Position numbers and translations under genes: made by a program. From the NCBI GenBank assembly GCA_013001365.1, contig JABDMQ010000221.1, forward strand, positions 1-16,873: a stretch of 16,873 nucleotides of DNA. Reading direction: 5' to 3'. The DNA comes from Flavobacteriaceae bacterium. GTDB taxonomy: Bacteria; Bacteroidota; Bacteroidia; Flavobacteriales; Flavobacteriaceae. Of this stretch, positions 1 to 7,008 are shown in pieces (the stretch's first letter is position 1; each line of letters begins with the position of its first letter). The notes below the pieces were generated by a model that worked only from the letters and a program-made list of their open reading frames with translations, was not told the DNA's origin and did not search any database.

Positions 1-243
1 TATTTAGCAATTGCTCAAATGTATGCATCAAGTGCTAACAATTGCGGAACAGATAATTTCAGTAAAAGGGCAGTGTTCTGGTTAGCGGCTCAAATGGCGA
101 GAAAAGGTGGCTCTTCAAGTACAGCGGCCAATTACATGGCAAAAGCGCCTCAAAAATCTGAGATTTTCTCAAAAGGCAATGCAGGCGAAAGAATAAATAT
201 TGGTTGCTGGATCGGCAGAAGTGTCACAGTACCTAATTTATAA
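1..243 (+). CDS. C-terminal fragment of a probable tetratricopeptide-repeat protein
   Basis: The reading frame is open from the first base and ends with TAA at 241-243, so about 80 C-terminal codons are present and the start lies outside the window. The visible part is alanine- and serine-rich with a helical repeat look (AVFWLAAQMARKG, then TAANYMAKAP) and ends in GERINIGCWIGRSVTVPNL-like residues. In Flavobacteriia the gene directly before lptC in this cluster usually encodes a secreted TPR protein, and the fragment fits the end of such a protein. The family call therefore rests mainly on gene context. The stop codon directly abuts the lptC start (TAAATG), which suggests termination-reinitiation between the two genes. 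A terminator-like hairpin begins 31 bases after the stop, inside lptC. Confidence 0.6.
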   Translation, partial: YLAIAQMYASSANNCGTDNFSKRAVFWLAAQMARKGGSSSTAANYMAKAPQKSEIFSKGNAGERINIGCWIGRSVTVPNL

Positions 244-798
244 ATGCACTCCAGAATAACGCATAATATTAGTAACATAGTCACCATTATTTTGGTGACT
301 ATGTTTTTTTCATGCAAGAACAACTTCAAGGAAGTTCAGAAAATCGGGATATCTGAGAACGAGCCTATTGGAATTGCAAAGAACATTAGTTTAAAATATA
401 CTGATTCTGCCAAACTTAAGGCTCATTTAATTAGCCCTATGATGTTGGATTATTCAAATAGGGCTTTTGCTTACAATGAGTTTCCGGAAGGCATAAATCT
501 AGATCTTTACGACGATAATGGCAATAAGAATACCGTTGTGTCAGATTATGCAATTGTTTACGACAAGACCAACTTAATAGACTTACAAGGTAATGTTGTC
601 TTAACCACCTATGATGGTAATATTCTTAATGCTGAACAGCTTTATTACGATCAAGAAAAGGAATGGTTGTTTACTAATAGTAAAGTTAAATTCACGACCA
701 AGGACCAGATCATTAATGGTAACGGATTTGATTCTAATATGGATTTTTCTACTGCAAGGGTTTTAGAGATCACAGGATATGTGTATCTTGACGAATAA
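244..798 (+). CDS. lptC: LptC, LPS export ABC transporter periplasmic protein (lipoprotein form)
   Basis: LptC receives lipopolysaccharide from the inner-membrane LptB2FG transporter and passes it to the periplasmic LptA bridge. The 184-residue protein starts with a short signal sequence whose lipobox ends FFSC, with Cys24 as the likely lipidated residue; many other bacteria use a transmembrane anchor instead. Residues about 45-180 match the beta-rich LptC/OstA-type fold: LKAHLISPMMLDYSNRA, then repeated short strands such as DLQGNVVLTTYDGNILNAEQLYYD. The start at 244 is chosen because it follows the preceding stop with no gap and supplies the signal peptide; the next in-frame ATG, at 301, would leave only MFFSC. 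The codons for the hydrophobic core (274-310) also form a terminator-like hairpin. The product call is strong. Confidence 0.9.
   Translation: MHSRITHNISNIVTIILVTMFFSCKNNFKEVQKIGISENEPIGIAKNISLKYTDSAKLKAHLISPMMLDYSNRAFAYNEFPEGINLDLYDDNGNKNTVVSDYAIVYDKTNLIDLQGNVVLTTYDGNILNAEQLYYDQEKEWLFTNSKVKFTTKDQIINGNGFDSNMDFSTARVLEITGYVYLDE
274..310 (+). terminator. Terminator-like hairpin inside the lptC signal-peptide codons
   Basis: AACATAGTCACCA (274-286) and TGGTGACTATGTT (293-305) are perfect reverse complements, a 13-bp stem with a 6-base loop TTATTT. The right arm runs into an unbroken stretch of seven T residues (304-310). This is the layout of an intrinsic terminator for plus-strand transcription, 31 bases after the stop of the upstream gene. 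It lies wholly within lptC and encodes roughly residues 11-22 of the signal peptide. It may act as an attenuator that is open only while ribosomes translate across it. The structure is seen directly in the sequence; the function is inferred. Confidence 0.6.
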
Positions 799-808
799 TA
801 AATGATCA

Positions 809-1003
809 ATGAAGTTTCTTAAGATATTTCAATACGCTTATTTAGTGTTTGCAGTTCTTTTCCTTTATGACGCCATTAGTAATTGGGCCATAGATCGGAA
901 TAGGTCTTATATGTCCCTAGTGTTTTTCGGATTGGCCGTTTTCATGTTTTTCTTCAGGAAAAAATATCGGAAGAAATTTGATGATAGGCATAAGCAACAA
1001 TAA
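809..1003 (+). CDS. Small two-helix membrane protein, function unknown
   Basis: A 64-residue protein with two hydrophobic stretches, about residues 8-27 and 34-49, and a very basic end (FRKKYRKKFDDRHKQQ). This suggests a two-helix inner-membrane protein with its C-terminus in the cytoplasm. It has no motif that I recognise. The gene begins 10 bases after the lptC stop and ends 2 bases before the next gene, so it must be co-transcribed and probably translationally coupled with both. That close packing, and the clean membrane-protein composition, are the main reasons to regard it as a real gene. A role near LPS transport or the CBS transporter is only a guess from position. Confidence 0.75.
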   Translation: MKFLKIFQYAYLVFAVLFLYDAISNWAIDRNRSYMSLVFFGLAVFMFFFRKKYRKKFDDRHKQQ

Positions 1004-1005
1004 AC

Positions 1006-2301
1006 ATGACCTTAGAGTTTGTCATAATCATTCTGTCACTTGCTCTTTCGGCCTTCTTTTCAGGAATGGAAATAGCTTATGTATCTGCTAATAAGATACA
1101 TATAGAGATAGAGAAAAAACAGGAAACCTTCCTAGCCAAGTTACTGGCTCGATTAACAAAAAAGCCCTCAAAGTTTATAGCAACTATGTTAATAGGCAAT
1201 AATATTGCCCTGGTAATTTATGGATTCTTCATGGGCGATGTCCTTGTAAATTGGTTCCAAGCGCAATTGCCTTCTCAATATAAGTTTATAGATTATCTTT
1301 TAACTGATTTAAGCCTATTATCACAAACCATTATTTCGACTTTGATAATACTGATCACTGCAGAATTCCTTCCAAAGGTATTTTTCCAGATATATAGCAA
1401 CACCTTGGTCAAAGTACTTGCTTTCCCTGCATACTTGTTCTATGTGCTTTTTACGTTTATATCGGATTTCGTTCTTTGGATCTCTGATATGGTCCTCAAA
1501 AGATTCTTCAAGACAGATGGAGACCAAGTGCAGTTGGCATTCAGCAAGGTGGAATTGGGAAATTATATTTCTGAACAGCTAGAGACAGTCGAAGAACACG
1601 ATGAAGTGGATGCCGAAATCCAGATTTTTCAAAATGCCTTGCAGTTTTCAGAGGTAAAATCAAGAGAGGTCATGGTGCCTCGCACAGAAATCGTTGGTAT
1701 CGATATTAGCGAATCCTTGGATTCATTGAAAAATCTTTTCACGAAAACCGGACTTTCCAAGATCTTGGTTTACAAGAATAATATGGATGATGTGCTAGGA
1801 TATGTCCATTCATTTGCTTTGTTCAAGAAACCAAAAACCATAAAATCCATTATTCTTCCAGTAGAATTCGTCCCTGAAACAATGCTTGCTAATGATGTGT
1901 TGAATGTACTTATCAAAAAGAGTAAAAGCATAGCGATTGTTCTTGATGAATATGGAGGAACCTCTGGGCTTATGACGGTTGAAGATATTGTTGAAGAATT
2001 ATTCGGTGAGATCGAAGACGAACATGAACATGAAACTGTAGAGCTTACCGAGGAGAAATTGGATGATGGTCATTTTAGACTTTCGGCCAGGTTAGAGGTA
2101 GATTATCTCAATGATACATACAAACTTGATCTTCCGGAGAACGAAAACTATGAAACTCTTGGAGGGCTTATTGTCGATGCAACCGAAGAGATTCCGGTAA
2201 AAGATGATGAGGTAATAATTGAGAATTTCCTGTTTACCATACTAGAAGTTTCCAATACAAAGATCGACCTTGTCGAACTTAAGGTAATGAATCTGGATTA
2301 G
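1006..2301 (+). CDS. CNNM/CorC-HlyC family CBS-domain transporter ('hemolysin family')
   Basis: A 431-residue inner-membrane protein with the usual three-part layout. Residues 1-170 form the DUF21/CNNM membrane domain with typical motifs SGMEIAYVSANK (19-30), GNNIALVIYG (64-73) and AEFLPK (119-124). Residues about 220-336 hold a CBS pair that begins VMVPRTEIVGID and ends with the hallmark LDEYGGTSGLMTVEDIVEEL (313-332). Residues about 350-430 form the CorC/HlyC C-terminal domain. Proteins of this family are linked to Mg2+, Co2+ or Na+ handling; the old name hemolysin does not imply toxicity. The start is 2 bases after the preceding stop. The gliding protein GldE belongs to the same superfamily, but nothing in this neighbourhood supports that assignment. 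The family is certain; the ion and direction of transport are not. Confidence 0.9.
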   Translation: MTLEFVIIILSLALSAFFSGMEIAYVSANKIHIEIEKKQETFLAKLLARLTKKPSKFIATMLIGNNIALVIYGFFMGDVLVNWFQAQLPSQYKFIDYLLTDLSLLSQTIISTLIILITAEFLPKVFFQIYSNTLVKVLAFPAYLFYVLFTFISDFVLWISDMVLKRFFKTDGDQVQLAFSKVELGNYISEQLETVEEHDEVDAEIQIFQNALQFSEVKSREVMVPRTEIVGIDISESLDSLKNLFTKTGLSKILVYKNNMDDVLGYVHSFALFKKPKTIKSIILPVEFVPETMLANDVLNVLIKKSKSIAIVLDEYGGTSGLMTVEDIVEELFGEIEDEHEHETVELTEEKLDDGHFRLSARLEVDYLNDTYKLDLPENENYETLGGLIVDATEEIPVKDDEVIIENFLFTILEVSNTKIDLVELKVMNLD

Positions 2302-2381
2302 CAAGGTTTTGTGTGGTTTGAAGAGGTAAAACTTCAATGCGTAGAATACATATTTAACTTTTATTATTGGCAGGAAAATGG

Positions 2382-2389
2382 TATTTTCG
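2382..2389 (+). promoter_or_regulatory. Possible -7 box of the prolyl isomerase gene
   Basis: TATTTTCG differs by one base from the Bacteroidota -7 consensus TAnnTTTG and lies 31 bases before the ATG at 2421, within the 119-base gap after the transporter gene. There is no convincing -33 TTTG at the expected distance. A short inverted repeat, GAAAAT (2374-2379) and ATTTTC (2383-2388), overlaps the box. Confidence 0.3.
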
Positions 2390-2420
2390 CGCACTTATAA
2401 TAGATTAAAATCTTAGTCAG

Positions 2421-4547
2421 ATGGCAGTATTAAATAAAATTAGACAACGAGGACTATTCTTGATCATTGTCATTGCATTGGCCTTGTTTTCATTCGTTCT
2501 TGCGGATCTTTTCAGGAATAGCGATGCGTTAACAAGCAAGGGCCAGAACATTGTTGCAACCATTAATGGAAAGGATATCTCAAGGCAGGAATTCATGGAA
2601 AAGGTTGAGCTGACGCAAAGGCAAATGGGTCCTACAGGTAGTAGCATTCAGGCCATGAATCGTGTTTGGGATCAGGAAATCAGACAGGCTGTTATGGAAT
2701 CTCAGTTCGAAGAATTGGGAATTTCTGTCGAGACAGAGGAGATGAAAGACCTTTTGAGAACCAATCTAGCCAATACCCCGGATTTCTTGAATGAAGCTGG
2801 GCTTTTCGATGAAGGCAAACTGAACGAATATATTGCCAATCTTAAAGAAACATCTCCAGCAGGTTATGCGCAATGGGTCAATTATGAAAATAGCTTGGCA
2901 TCAAATTCTATGCAAAGCAACTATTATAATTTGGTAAGGTCTGGTATAGGCGCAACGGTTTCTGAAGGTGAATTGGAACATATGATGGAAAGTGAGTTGG
3001 TGGACATTAAATTCATTCAGATTCCATTTACTTCAATTCTTGACAGTACGATAAATGTAACCGCGTCAGATATTAGCAAATACATAAAAGAGAATCCAAC
3101 GCAATATAAAATCGAGGATTCAAGAGATATTGCATATGTGCATTTCAAGGAAGAGGCCTCATTGGAAGATGAAGAAGCGATAAAAAGCAAGCTAACCGAT
3201 ATGCTGGCAGATAAAGTCGAGTACAATGAAGTGATTAAGGCAAATGAGAATGTTATTGGCTTCAAGAATATTGTGGCCCAAGATATAGAAGATTACGTGA
3301 ATGCGAATTCGGCTATTAGATATGTTGATCAATATATGTTCAAAAGCAACCTATCAGCAACTTCGGCAGATAGTATTTTCAAATTTAATGTTGGTGAAGT
3401 TTACGGACCATATAAAGAAGCAAATTTCATAAAGTTATCTAAGGTTGTTGCCGAAACCAATCTGCCAGACTCTGTAAAGGTACGGCACATCCTAATCCCA
3501 TTTGTTGGAGCAACCCGAGCTGATGCATCTGTAACGAAAACAGACGAAGCCGCTAAAAAGACTGCAGACAGTATATTATCAGTGATAAAATCCAGACGTG
3601 CAAAATTCGTAGACTTATTAGAGCTATCCTCAGATAAGGTCAGTAATGAAAAAGGAGGCGAAATTGAATTTGCATATGGCGCTGGAATGGCACCAGAATT
3701 CAAGAACTTCTCGTTTGAAAATAAAAAAGGTGATATCGATGTTGTTAAAACTTCATTTGGATATCATATCATCGAGATCTTAAGCCAAGGTAATACCGAA
3801 CGTGCTATAAAGGTTGCTACTATTGCTGAAGCAATAGAACCTTCACAAAAGACTATCGATGATACATTCAACGAAACGTCCAAATTCGAGATTGCTGTTT
3901 CTAAAGGCAATTTTGAAGATGTTGCAAAGGAAAATAACTATGCATTAAGGCCGGTTAACAGCATTAAGCAATTAGATGAGAACATACCAGGTATTGGAAA
4001 CCAAAGAGCGATTGTAAGATGGGCGTTTGAAGATGGTACTGATGTCGGAGATGTAAAGAGATTCAATTTTAATGGTGGATATGCCGTAGTTCAGATGCGT
4101 GCCAAGAACAAAGCAGGTTTCATGAGTACAGAAGATGCATCTGTAACAGCAACACCAGCGATAAGGAAAGAGAAGAAAGCACAGATAATTAGAGATAGGA
4201 TTTCTGGTAAGTCTTTTGATGATATTAGTTCATCAGAGAACCAATCCATTAAAGTTGCATCAGCACTTAATATGAAAAATCCAACTATAACTGGAGCAGG
4301 ACGAGAACCTATGGTCGTAGGTGCAGCATTTGGTTTAAATGAAGGAGAGACATCAAGTCCTATTGATGGTAATAATGGTGTTTATTTGGTGCAAGTCACA
4401 AAACGAACTCCAGCCGTCAAACTAGATAGTTATCAGGCGAAGATGAGTCAGTTAACAACATTAAGGAGCAATGGTGTAACATCAAAGCTTTACAATGCAT
4501 TGAAGGAAGCTGCAGATATTGAAGATAACCGAGCAACGATATACTAA
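2421..4547 (+). CDS. Membrane-anchored parvulin-type peptidyl-prolyl isomerase (PpiD/SurA-like)
   Basis: A 708-residue periplasmic folding factor. Residues 1-10 are basic and residues 11-30 form one hydrophobic helix, an N-in anchor as in PpiD, so most of the chain lies in the periplasm. Residues about 40-170 resemble the SurA N-terminal chaperone domain (ATINGKDISRQEFMEKVE). Residues about 352-455 form a parvulin rotamase domain: VRHILIPF at 354-361, GGEIEFAYGAGMAPEF, and the closing SFGYHIIEIL near 445-453. The roughly 250 C-terminal residues continue as alpha/beta segments, possibly a degenerate second rotamase-like region. The protein probably assists folding of outer-membrane and secreted proteins, in keeping with the LPS-transport genes upstream. 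It may be expressed both by readthrough and from its own weak promoter. Length and layout are normal for Flavobacteriia. Confidence 0.88.
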   Translation: MAVLNKIRQRGLFLIIVIALALFSFVLADLFRNSDALTSKGQNIVATINGKDISRQEFMEKVELTQRQMGPTGSSIQAMNRVWDQEIRQAVMESQFEELGISVETEEMKDLLRTNLANTPDFLNEAGLFDEGKLNEYIANLKETSPAGYAQWVNYENSLASNSMQSNYYNLVRSGIGATVSEGELEHMMESELVDIKFIQIPFTSILDSTINVTASDISKYIKENPTQYKIEDSRDIAYVHFKEEASLEDEEAIKSKLTDMLADKVEYNEVIKANENVIGFKNIVAQDIEDYVNANSAIRYVDQYMFKSNLSATSADSIFKFNVGEVYGPYKEANFIKLSKVVAETNLPDSVKVRHILIPFVGATRADASVTKTDEAAKKTADSILSVIKSRRAKFVDLLELSSDKVSNEKGGEIEFAYGAGMAPEFKNFSFENKKGDIDVVKTSFGYHIIEILSQGNTERAIKVATIAEAIEPSQKTIDDTFNETSKFEIAVSKGNFEDVAKENNYALRPVNSIKQLDENIPGIGNQRAIVRWAFEDGTDVGDVKRFNFNGGYAVVQMRAKNKAGFMSTEDASVTATPAIRKEKKAQIIRDRISGKSFDDISSSENQSIKVASALNMKNPTITGAGREPMVVGAAFGLNEGETSSPIDGNNGVYLVQVTKRTPAVKLDSYQAKMSQLTTLRSNGVTSKLYNALKEAADIEDNRATIY

Positions 4548-4565
4548 AGATTGTAATCCATATAA

Positions 4566-4596
4566 AAAAAGGCTGTGCATTATGCATGGCCTTTTT
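4566..4596. terminator. Bidirectional terminator between convergent genes
   Basis: AAAAAGGC (4566-4573) pairs with GCCTTTTT (4589-4596), and the inner bases TGTGCAT and ATGCATG extend the stem through two G-U pairs. T runs flank both ends: five T residues at 4592-4596 for plus-strand transcripts and the complement of A4564-4570 for minus-strand ones. It follows the isomerase stop by 18 bases, and its last base is the first base of the convergent GHMP kinase stop codon. Confidence 0.85.
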
Positions 4597-5528
4597 CATT
4601 TTAGAATCATTTCTCCGTACGGAATAATGGTATGAAAACCTTTGGATTGGAAATATTCTGAAGGGTCATTGCGAGATGTTGCCAAAATAAAATCACCTCC
4701 CCAGGCACCAAGACTTTTAATCGCACCATTGTAATCATTAAAAACCCTATTTTTTATGGGCACTTCATCAATAAGATTTGAAATTATAGATTCATGCCTT
4801 ATTAACAGATTTTCAAAATCTGATAAGGAATTACATTTAAGTATTTGTGTTGTAATATCACTTAGTTCATTAATGGTTCCCGTATGCACTTTGCCTTTTG
4901 TGCGATAGCTCAGTATCCCTTCTCTACTGTCTTGTTTTTTATTCAAATGAACAAAAAATAGGTTCTTTGAAAATATGGGTTGAAAAGAAACCTCTTTTGT
5001 TATTCTTTTCTTCCCGTTCAATTGATAAGTAATTGGCCCATTGCTTCGGGCACAGGCTATATCGTAACCACTGCCTTTAAAAGTACTTTCAAGAAGTTCG
5101 AAAGCGTCCAATTGTGCCCAATCAGCAATATTATTGATCAAAGTTGACGAAGATCCAAGTCCCCAATCTCTGGGAAACTCAAGGGTAGTTGTTACTTTGA
5201 ATCCATGTCTTTGAGATAAGAAACTTGGGTTCAGTGATTTTGCCTTACCAAGTAGGCCAATCAATGTATCAAGAATATTTTTTCCAATGGATCTCGGATA
5301 ATCATGATTCAAGCCAGAAACCGATATTATTTGATCCATTGAGAAAGTTTGTTCAAACCAAACATTCCCTTCATCATCAAGACTAGTCCAATCAATTAAT
5401 GGCTCGCTTAATGCTTCAATGGTCAAGGATTGTCCTTTCTTTGTCGGTAGGGACAGACTTAAGGCACCATCAAGAACAACATATTCACTTGTTAATAAAA
5501 GCTTGCCGTGACTGTAAAAGTAATGCAT
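4596..5528 (-). CDS. GYDIA family GHMP kinase, probable mevalonate-pathway kinase
   Basis: A 310-residue small-molecule kinase of the GHMP superfamily. The N-terminal motif HGKLLLTSEYVVLDGALSL (7-25) is the usual GHMP start. The ATP-binding loop is WGLGSSSTL (122-130). GSGYDIA (152-158) is the motif that names this Bacteroidota family, and GAWGGDF (274-280) is the C-terminal motif 3. It is coupled to HMG-CoA reductase by a one-base overlap of stop and start (TAATG), which points to a mevalonate-pathway substrate. The GSGYDIA segment resembles the GFD-type motif of phosphomevalonate kinases more than that of classical mevalonate kinases. The family call is firm; choosing between mevalonate and phosphomevalonate as substrate is inference. 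A bidirectional terminator overlaps its stop codon. Confidence 0.88.
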   Translation of the reverse strand: MHYFYSHGKLLLTSEYVVLDGALSLSLPTKKGQSLTIEALSEPLIDWTSLDDEGNVWFEQTFSMDQIISVSGLNHDYPRSIGKNILDTLIGLLGKAKSLNPSFLSQRHGFKVTTTLEFPRDWGLGSSSTLINNIADWAQLDAFELLESTFKGSGYDIACARSNGPITYQLNGKKRITKEVSFQPIFSKNLFFVHLNKKQDSREGILSYRTKGKVHTGTINELSDITTQILKCNSLSDFENLLIRHESIISNLIDEVPIKNRVFNDYNGAIKSLGAWGGDFILATSRNDPSEYFQSKGFHTIIPYGEMILK

Positions 5529-6844
5529 TATTGTCTTAGGTTTTCAAGAGCTTCAATTACTGCATTATGCGTAACGGCGTTACTTTTAAAATGATTGATG
5601 AGCGTTTCTTTTTCTGCCGCATTAGCGTTGAATTGGTTCAAGATGTTCATCAAATGCATCTTCATGTGACCTTGTTGAATACCAGTTGTAATGAGTGAGC
5701 GTAAAGCTGCAAAATTTTGTGCCAATCCTGCAACTGCTATGATCTGCATAAGATCCTTAGCAGTAGGATGTTTGAGCAACTCCAAAGCAATCTTGACCAT
5801 AGGATGCAAACGAGTAAGCCCTCCTACAGTGCCAAGTGCCAATGGGATTTCCAACCAGAATTTAAACACACCGTTTTCAAGAGAAGCATCTGTTAAACTA
5901 GAATATCTGCCATGTCTGGATGCGTATGCATGTACTCCTGCTTCAACAGCCCTAAAATCATTTCCAGTGGCCAAGACAACAGAATCAATTCCGTTCATAA
6001 TGCCTTTATTATGCGTAACTGCACGATACGGTTCTACCTTTGCAATTTCGACAGCTTGAATGAACTTCCTTGCAAACTCTTCTCCCGATAAAGCGTCATT
6101 TTCATTCAAGTCCTCAACGTTGCAACTTACTTCCGCTCGCACTAAGCAGTCAGGAACATAGTTAGAAAGAATGCTCATGACAATTTGAATATCTTTCTCT
6201 TCCGCGGAAAAATCATCATACTTTTTGGCCTCTTCAGTAAATGTCTTGGCAAATTGCTCTAAACACGAATTAATGAAATTAGCGCCCATGGCGTCAAGTG
6301 TCTCAAAAGTGGCATGCAGTTGAAAATAATTATCAAGTTCTTGCCTTTTATCCTTTAAGACAATATCGAGAATACCACCACCACGAAGAATCATGTTCTT
6401 GGTAATTGCCTTTGTGTCTTCAAACAACTTTTTCTTGACCTTCAAGAAGAAGGAATTAAGTTTATCAACATCGCCATGGTACATGAAATGAACTTGGCCG
6501 ATCTTGGTAGTAGAAATTACTTCTGCCTTGAAGCCACCGCGGTCGTACCAGAATTTGGCAGCCTTGCTTGCCGCTGCGACTACGGAGCTTTCCTCAATTG
6601 CCATGGGGATAGCATAAATTTTATCATTAATAAGGAAATTAGGAGCAATACCTAAGGGCAAATAATAATTGGTTATTGTGTTTTCTATGAATTCGTCGTG
6701 CAATTGCTGAAGCTTATCGTCAGAGTTCCAGTATTTCTTAATAACCGACTTGACCTGCTCATTGGCTGCAAAATAATGCTCAACTATCCAATCTATTTTT
6801 TTGGATTTAGAGAACTTTGAGAATCCTGAAACCGATTTGCCCAT
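5528..6844 (-). CDS. Hydroxymethylglutaryl-CoA reductase, class II
   Basis: Interconverts HMG-CoA and mevalonate with NAD(P)H; a cytosolic enzyme of 438 residues, normal for class II. Motifs in order: the catalytic glutamate region PMAIEESSVVA (80-90, Glu84 or Glu85), the substrate/cofactor motif DAMGAN (184-189), catalytic Lys280 in THNKGIMNGID, catalytic Asp296 in ATGNDFRAVEA, GTVGG (338-342) and the C-terminal catalytic His393 in QQGHMKMHL. The spacing Lys280-Asp296 equals that of the Pseudomonas mevalonii enzyme (267-283). Databases call this class degradative, but with a GHMP kinase next to it the role here is almost surely biosynthetic, making isoprenoids. Its transcript probably starts about 15 bases upstream of the ATG, from the -7 box at 6865-6872. 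Confidence 0.93.
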   Translation of the reverse strand: MGKSVSGFSKFSKSKKIDWIVEHYFAANEQVKSVIKKYWNSDDKLQQLHDEFIENTITNYYLPLGIAPNFLINDKIYAIPMAIEESSVVAAASKAAKFWYDRGGFKAEVISTTKIGQVHFMYHGDVDKLNSFFLKVKKKLFEDTKAITKNMILRGGGILDIVLKDKRQELDNYFQLHATFETLDAMGANFINSCLEQFAKTFTEEAKKYDDFSAEEKDIQIVMSILSNYVPDCLVRAEVSCNVEDLNENDALSGEEFARKFIQAVEIAKVEPYRAVTHNKGIMNGIDSVVLATGNDFRAVEAGVHAYASRHGRYSSLTDASLENGVFKFWLEIPLALGTVGGLTRLHPMVKIALELLKHPTAKDLMQIIAVAGLAQNFAALRSLITTGIQQGHMKMHLMNILNQFNANAAEKETLINHFKSNAVTHNAVIEALENLRQ

Positions 6845-6864
6845 CTATGCATTAGTTAACAAAG

Positions 6865-6872
6865 CAAAGATA
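6865..6872 (-). promoter_or_regulatory. -7 promoter box of the HMG-CoA reductase operon
   Basis: On the minus strand TATCTTTG fits the Bacteroidota -7 consensus TAnnTTTG exactly and ends 20 bases before the HMG-CoA reductase ATG. An ATTG that could serve as the -33 element lies 21 bases further upstream. This implies a very short leader. The 164-base gap 6845-7008 must also hold the promoter of the plus-strand peptidase gene, for which I see no exact match. Confidence 0.5.
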
Positions 6873-6902
6873 CTATTATTGCCATTAACGATTCAATATT
6901 TA

Positions 6903-6998
6903 ATGACGGCCATTAAACGCTTAGCACTTATTATGGTTGTTATAGTCGTGATGTTTTTTTACCTTTCAGCAATGATTATACTGCAAGTAATCTTTTAA
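6903..6998 (+). CDS. Candidate 31-residue single-helix membrane microprotein
   Basis: A short open frame begins ATG at 6903 and ends TAA at 6996-6998, 10 bases before the peptidase gene. It would encode MTAIKRLALIM followed by an unbroken hydrophobic stretch to the end (VVIVVMFFYLSAMIILQVIF), with a basic N-terminus: the composition of a one-helix membrane peptide. The same frame is open further upstream, antisense to HMG-CoA reductase, but the ATG at 6903 is the sensible start because it lies wholly between the genes. Low-GC intergenic DNA can give hydrophobic frames by chance, so this may not be a gene. It could instead be a short leader frame of the peptidase transcript. Confidence 0.25.
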   Translation: MTAIKRLALIMVVIVVMFFYLSAMIILQVIF

Positions 6999-7008
6999 GG
7001 CCTAATTA

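Noticed and set aside
2318..2337. Inverted repeat TTGAAG/CTTCAA after the CBS transporter gene as a terminator
   Set aside because: The stem is only 6 bp with an 8-base loop and no T run follows; readthrough to the isomerase gene remains possible.
3401..3703. A 100-codon open frame on the minus strand inside the prolyl isomerase gene
   Set aside because: It overlaps the parvulin-domain codons and has the composition of an antisense shadow.
5691..6059. A 122-codon open frame on the plus strand opposite HMG-CoA reductase
   Set aside because: The minus-strand enzyme carries all class II motifs here; the opposite frame is a codon-bias shadow with no motif.
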